The position numbers were made by a program, and so were the translations under genes. The notes beneath the pieces were generated by a model. The model did no database searches, was not told where the DNA came from, and saw only the letters and a list, made by a program, of their open reading frames with translations. This document shows, one piece after another, positions 6,175 through 6,980 of a stretch of 6,980 nucleotides of DNA. The stretch's first letter is position 1, and every line of letters starts with the position of its first letter. The DNA comes from Gammaproteobacteria bacterium (lineage in GTDB: Bacteria > Pseudomonadota > Gammaproteobacteria > SZUA-152), in assembly GCA_030613605.1 (NCBI GenBank), contig JAUWLO010000110.1, positions 1 through 6,980 on the forward strand. Direction: 5' to 3'.

Positions 6175-6980
6175 TTAATTTTTCTTGTGCAGCCACTGTG
6201 CAACGCGTTTTCCGAAGTAGGTGAGGATACCGTCAGCGCCAGCGCGTTTGAAAGCCAGCATCGATTCCATGATGACTGCTTTTTCATCTAACCAGCCATT
6301 TTGTGCGGCCGCCATTAGCATCGCGTATTCACCACTGACCTGGTAAACGTAAGTAGGTGCACCGTATTGGTCTTTTACTCGACGCACAATGTCCAAGTAT
6401 GGCATGCCGGGTTTTATCATTACCATGTCAGCGCCTTCTTCTAAATCCATGCCCACTTCCCATAATGCCTCATCGCTATTGGCAGGATCCATCTGGTACG
6501 TATATTTGTTGCCTGCACCTAAATTGGCAGCAGAACCGACTGCATCACGGAACGGACCGTAAAAACTGGATGCATACTTGGCGGAATAGGCAAGAATTCG
6601 GGTGTGAATGTATCCGGCATCTTCAAGTGCTGTTCGAATTGCACCGATGCGTCCATCCATCATGTCTGAAGGTGCAACGATATCTGCACCGGCTTCCGCA
6701 TGTGACAAAGCTTGTTTAACCAGTACTTCAACGGTTTCATCATTCATCACGTAACCGTCTTCATTTATCAGTCCATCTTGTCCGTGTGTTGTGAAAGGAT
6801 CGAGTGCAACATCAGTAATGACACCTAAATCGGAAAAGTTCGCTTTGAGCGCCCGTACAGCGCGTTGAGCGAGCCCTTTTGGATTGTATGCTTCACATGC
6901 ATCTTCAGATTTAGCCTCTGCAGGCGTTACAGGAAACAATGCTACGGCTGGAATACCTAAATCAACACATTCTTTTGCTT
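6175..6980 (-). CDS. hemB: Delta-aminolevulinic acid dehydratase (porphobilinogen synthase), 3' portion (5' end outside window)
   Basis: HemB condenses two 5-aminolevulinate molecules to porphobilinogen, an early step of heme and other tetrapyrrole synthesis, in the cytoplasm as an octamer. The frame stays open to the window edge (upstream residues AKECVDLGIPAVALFPV), so about 267 of roughly 335 residues are present; the N-terminal arm is missing. Both active-site lysines are present: one in SAKYASSFYGPFRDA (codon 6577-6579) and the Schiff-base lysine in MVMIKPGMPYLD (codon 6412-6414), followed by YQVSGEYAM. Where zinc enzymes such as E. coli HemB have three Cys, this protein reads DVALDPFTTHGQD, with Asp at 6799-6801 and 6775-6777 in two of the Cys places and Ala at the third. 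That is the magnesium-dependent, zinc-independent type described for Pseudomonas aeruginosa. The gene precedes the DUF47-pit pair by 59 bases in the same direction. Identity is certain; operon membership is inferred. Confidence 0.97.
   Translation of the reverse strand, partial: AKECVDLGIPAVALFPVTPAEAKSEDACEAYNPKGLAQRAVRALKANFSDLGVITDVALDPFTTHGQDGLINEDGYVMNDETVEVLVKQALSHAEAGADIVAPSDMMDGRIGAIRTALEDAGYIHTRILAYSAKYASSFYGPFRDAVGSAANLGAGNKYTYQMDPANSDEALWEVGMDLEEGADMVMIKPGMPYLDIVRRVKDQYGAPTYVYQVSGEYAMLMAAAQNGWLDEKAVIMESMLAFKRAGADGILTYFGKRVAQWLHKKN

Noticed and set aside
6357..6719. 120-codon open frame on the + strand opposite hemB
   Set aside because: It lies wholly over the conserved active-site region of HemB, is rich in Cys and His from antisense codons, and has no ribosome site.

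Overview
The window looks like ordinary chromosomal DNA of a gammaproteobacterium. Base composition is balanced and coding density is high. HemB is of the Asp-rich type known from Pseudomonas, and Gor, the YrdA-type gamma carbonic anhydrase, AroE, and the DUF47/PiT pair all resemble gammaproteobacterial versions. A marine or Cellvibrio/Pseudomonas-like lineage is a guess, not something the sequence proves. I see no phage, transposon, rRNA, tRNA or CRISPR array.

Layout. Left part, + strand: the 3' three quarters of gor (glutathione reductase, cut by the window start), then a gamma carbonic anhydrase-like hexapeptide protein 45 bases downstream. A 15-bp imperfect tandem repeat (about 1591-1665) follows and runs into the 3' end of a small - strand gene for a DUF3307 membrane protein. 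A 271-bp divergent intergenic region (1997-2267) separates this from a + strand histone-deacetylase-family amidohydrolase (2268-3209). That gene converges on a - strand block read from the right edge: hemB (cut by the window end), a DUF47/PhoU-like gene, a PiT phosphate transporter gene, and aroE.

How the genes relate. The DUF47 and PiT genes are 14 bases apart, and the transporter's ribosome binding site lies directly after the upstream stop codon, so they form a translationally linked pair for inorganic phosphate uptake. hemB (tetrapyrrole synthesis) and aroE (shikimate pathway) flank that pair in the same direction with short gaps, so a four-gene transcription unit is possible. Short hairpins sit in the hemB-DUF47 gap and the pit-aroE gap. 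gor and the carbonic anhydrase-like gene are probably co-transcribed but are functionally unrelated as far as can be seen.

Most notable points: the gamma carbonic anhydrase-like protein has Gln where one of the three zinc-binding His is expected; Gor keeps only one of the two Arg that define NADPH preference in E. coli Gor; the DUF3307 protein has His/Asp/Glu residues spaced i,i+4 in its membrane segments; the 15-bp repeat supplies the stop codon of the DUF3307 gene; and a hairpin with a T tract in the hemB-DUF47 gap is oriented as a terminator for antisense transcription. No clearly new multi-gene system is visible.
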